This document shows positions 62,097-64,000 of a stretch of DNA of 64,000 bases, in pieces (position 1 is the first letter of the stretch; each line of letters begins with the position of its first letter). The notes beneath the pieces were generated by a model. It searched no databases. It saw nothing but the letters and a program-made list of their open reading frames with translations, and was not told where the DNA came from. Source of the DNA: Natronospirales bacterium (GTDB lineage: Bacteria > Pseudomonadota > Gammaproteobacteria > Natronospirales > JAIVGZ01). The translations under genes were made by a program, and so were the position numbers. The stretch is taken from assembly GCA_020201335.1 (NCBI GenBank), contig JAIVGZ010000004.1, positions 1 to 64,000 on the forward strand, written 5' to 3'.

Positions 62097-64000
62097 ATGC
62101 CCATCCAGCGCCTGTCGCCCCAGCTCATCAACCAGATCGCGGCCGGCGAGGTCGTCGAACGCCCCGCATCCGTATTGAAAGAACTGGTCGAGAACGCGCT
62201 CGATGCGGGCGCGACCTCGATTGAGGTCGATGCCGAGCAGGGTGGCGTGCGCCGGCTGCTGGTGCGGGACGACGGCGGCGGCATCGCCGCCGATGAACTC
62301 GCGCTCGCGGTCGCCCCACACGCGACCAGCAAGATCGCGTCGCTCGACGAACTGGAACGCGTCGCGACGCTTGGCTTTCGTGGTGAAGCGCTCGCGTCGA
62401 TTGGGGCGATCGCGCGCCTGTCGCTGACCAGCAGCGTTTCTGCTGACGGGGCGGGGGTGCGCATTGAGGGTGACGGCGGCGGTGAGTGGAGCGAACCGGC
62501 GCCGGCGGCGCACCGCCGCGGCACGACCGTCGAGGTGCGCGACTTGTTCTTCAATGTGCCGGCCCGGCGCAAATTCCTGCGTACCGAGAAGACGGAGTAC
62601 GGTCACCTTGAGACGGTGTTCCTGCGCGCCGCGCTGTCGCGCTTCGGCGTCGCGTTCCGGCTGACGCATAACGGACGCCTGGTGCACGCGCTGCCAGTCG
62701 CCGACACGCGCGAAGCGCGCGAACGGCGGATTGCCGCGCTGTGCGGCGACGGTTTCGTCGAACAGGCGTTGTTCGTCGAGCACGAAGCGGCGGGGCTCAA
62801 GCTGTATGGCTGGATCGCGCAGCCGACCTACTCGCGTGCCCAGGCGGACCTGCAGCACTTCTTCACCAACGGCCGCATGATCCGGGACCGGCTGGTCGCC
62901 CACGCAGTACGCCAGGCGTTCCACGACGTAATGTTCCACGGGCGCCACCCCGCGTATGTGCTGTACCTCGAGCTGGATCCGGCGCTCGTCGATGTCAACG
63001 CGCACCCGCAGAAACACGAAGTGCGTTTCCGTGATTCGCGGCTTGTGCACGATTTCCTGTATCGCACGATTGCGCAAATCATCAATGCGCAGCGGGCGGG
63101 GAGCGGGCTATCGACGGCGTACAAACCTGACAATATCGCGGTGCGGAGCACCGCTCCCACACTGGAGCAAGCTGCACTCGGTTTCGCCGTGCAGGACCGC
63201 ACCGCGATTGCAAGCGAACATACCGCGCGTGCGGCAGCCCCGCTCGACGATGCATCGCCGGTACCACCCCTCGGCTACGCAATCGCGCAACTGCATGGTG
63301 TGTACATCCTCGCAGCCGACGATGCGGGCTTGGTCTTGGTCGACATGCACGCGGCGCATGAGCGTATCGGCTATGAGCGGCTGAAGCGCGAATGGGCGGA
63401 GGGTGGCGTTGCGTCGCAACCGCTGCTCGTGCCGCTGCGCGTGCCGGTGACGCCTGCGGAAGCCGCGGCCGTCGAGGACGCGCAGACGACGCTCGCCGGG
63501 CTCGGGCTGGAGCTTGAGCGGGGTGGGCCGGATTCCGTCACGGTGCGCGCTGCGCCGATGCCCCTCGCCGACGGCGATCTTGAAGGACTCGTGCGTGACC
63601 TTGCCGGAGACCTTGTTGAGCGTGGGCGCAGCACGCGGGTAGAAAACCGCGTGCACGAATTGTTTGCGAACATGGCCTGCCAGTACCGCGGCATGGACAT
63701 CGGCACCGCGAAGCCGGCGACGCCGCACCGGCTCGTCGATATACTCGACCCGAGTGAGCGCTACTCGGCGCAGCGTTTCCGTGATGACGCGCTGCGCGAG
63801 ATTGCGCACATCGTTGCGGCCGGCCGCACGCCGCTCCTGGTCGGCGGCACGATGCTTTATTTCCGTGCACTGTTCCGCGGTCTGTCTGACCTGCCTGCTG
63901 CGGACCCCGCGGTGCGCGCCGGCATCGACGCGCGCGCGCGAGTAGCTGGTTGGCCGGCGTTGCACGCGGAACTCGCGCGTGTCGACCCTGCGGCCGCCGA
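62097..64000 (+). CDS. mutL: MutL fused in frame to MiaA C-terminal part, 3' partial, with in-frame REP insertion
   Basis: [54 protein letters not shown]; ...LFANMAC then [33 protein letters not shown] of MiaA; open to window end. Confidence 0.9.
   Translation, partial: MPIQRLSPQLINQIAAGEVVERPASVLKELVENALDAGATSIEVDAEQGGVRRLLVRDDGGGIAADELALAVAPHATSKIASLDELERVATLGFRGEALASIGAIARLSLTSSVSADGAGVRIEGDGGGEWSEPAPAAHRRGTTVEVRDLFFNVPARRKFLRTEKTEYGHLETVFLRAALSRFGVAFRLTHNGRLVHALPVADTREARERRIAALCGDGFVEQALFVEHEAAGLKLYGWIAQPTYSRAQADLQHFFTNGRMIRDRLVAHAVRQAFHDVMFHGRHPAYVLYLELDPALVDVNAHPQKHEVRFRDSRLVHDFLYRTIAQIINAQRAGSGLSTAYKPDNIAVRSTAPTLEQAALGFAVQDRTAIASEHTARAAAPLDDASPVPPLGYAIAQLHGVYILAADDAGLVLVDMHAAHERIGYERLKREWAEGGVASQPLLVPLRVPVTPAEAAAVEDAQTTLAGLGLELERGGPDSVTVRAAPMPLADGDLEGLVRDLAGDLVERGRSTRVENRVHELFANMACQYRGMDIGTAKPATPHRLVDILDPSERYSAQRFRDDALREIAHIVAAGRTPLLVGGTMLYFRALFRGLSDLPAADPAVRAGIDARARVAGWPALHAELARVDPAAA
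63137..63162. repeat. REP-like palindrome, type A, inside mutL linker
   Basis: TCGCGGTGCGGAGCACCGCTCCCACA. Confidence 0.92.

Overview
A 64 kb window of GC-rich proteobacterial chromosome, probably gammaproteobacterial by gene content and order (inference). Most of it is ordinary housekeeping DNA: hda, wrbA, proS, ilvC-psd-like-pssA, prfC, a MoxR/DUF58/transglutaminase cluster, an NtrC-type two-component pair, DUF885 and S8 proteases, valS-holC-pepA-lptFG, tRNA-Glu, pcnB-folK-dNK-panBC, panD-pgi, and queG-nnrD-tsaE-amiC-mutL. No phage, transposase or CRISPR array is visible. Four signals stand out. (1) A REP/BIME-like palindromic family (core TCGCGGTGCGGAGCACCGCTCCCACA and variants) occurs about 17 times, and several copies sit in frame inside conserved genes (valS, pepA, mutL, a uracil-DNA glycosylase, nnrD, the lptF 3' end, the start of a lytic transglycosylase). 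(2) Several conserved genes are truncated, fused or missing internal segments without any visible mobile element (rimI/prfC, alcohol dehydrogenase, lptF, a membrane protein, mutL/miaA); this is either real deletion activity or an assembly problem. (3) A phosphatidylserine-decarboxylase-like protein lacks the canonical pyruvoyl-forming GS and the active-site His. (4) A two-gene KaiC-like module is inserted between panC and panD. All calls come from reading the sequence and ORF translations; no database search was run.
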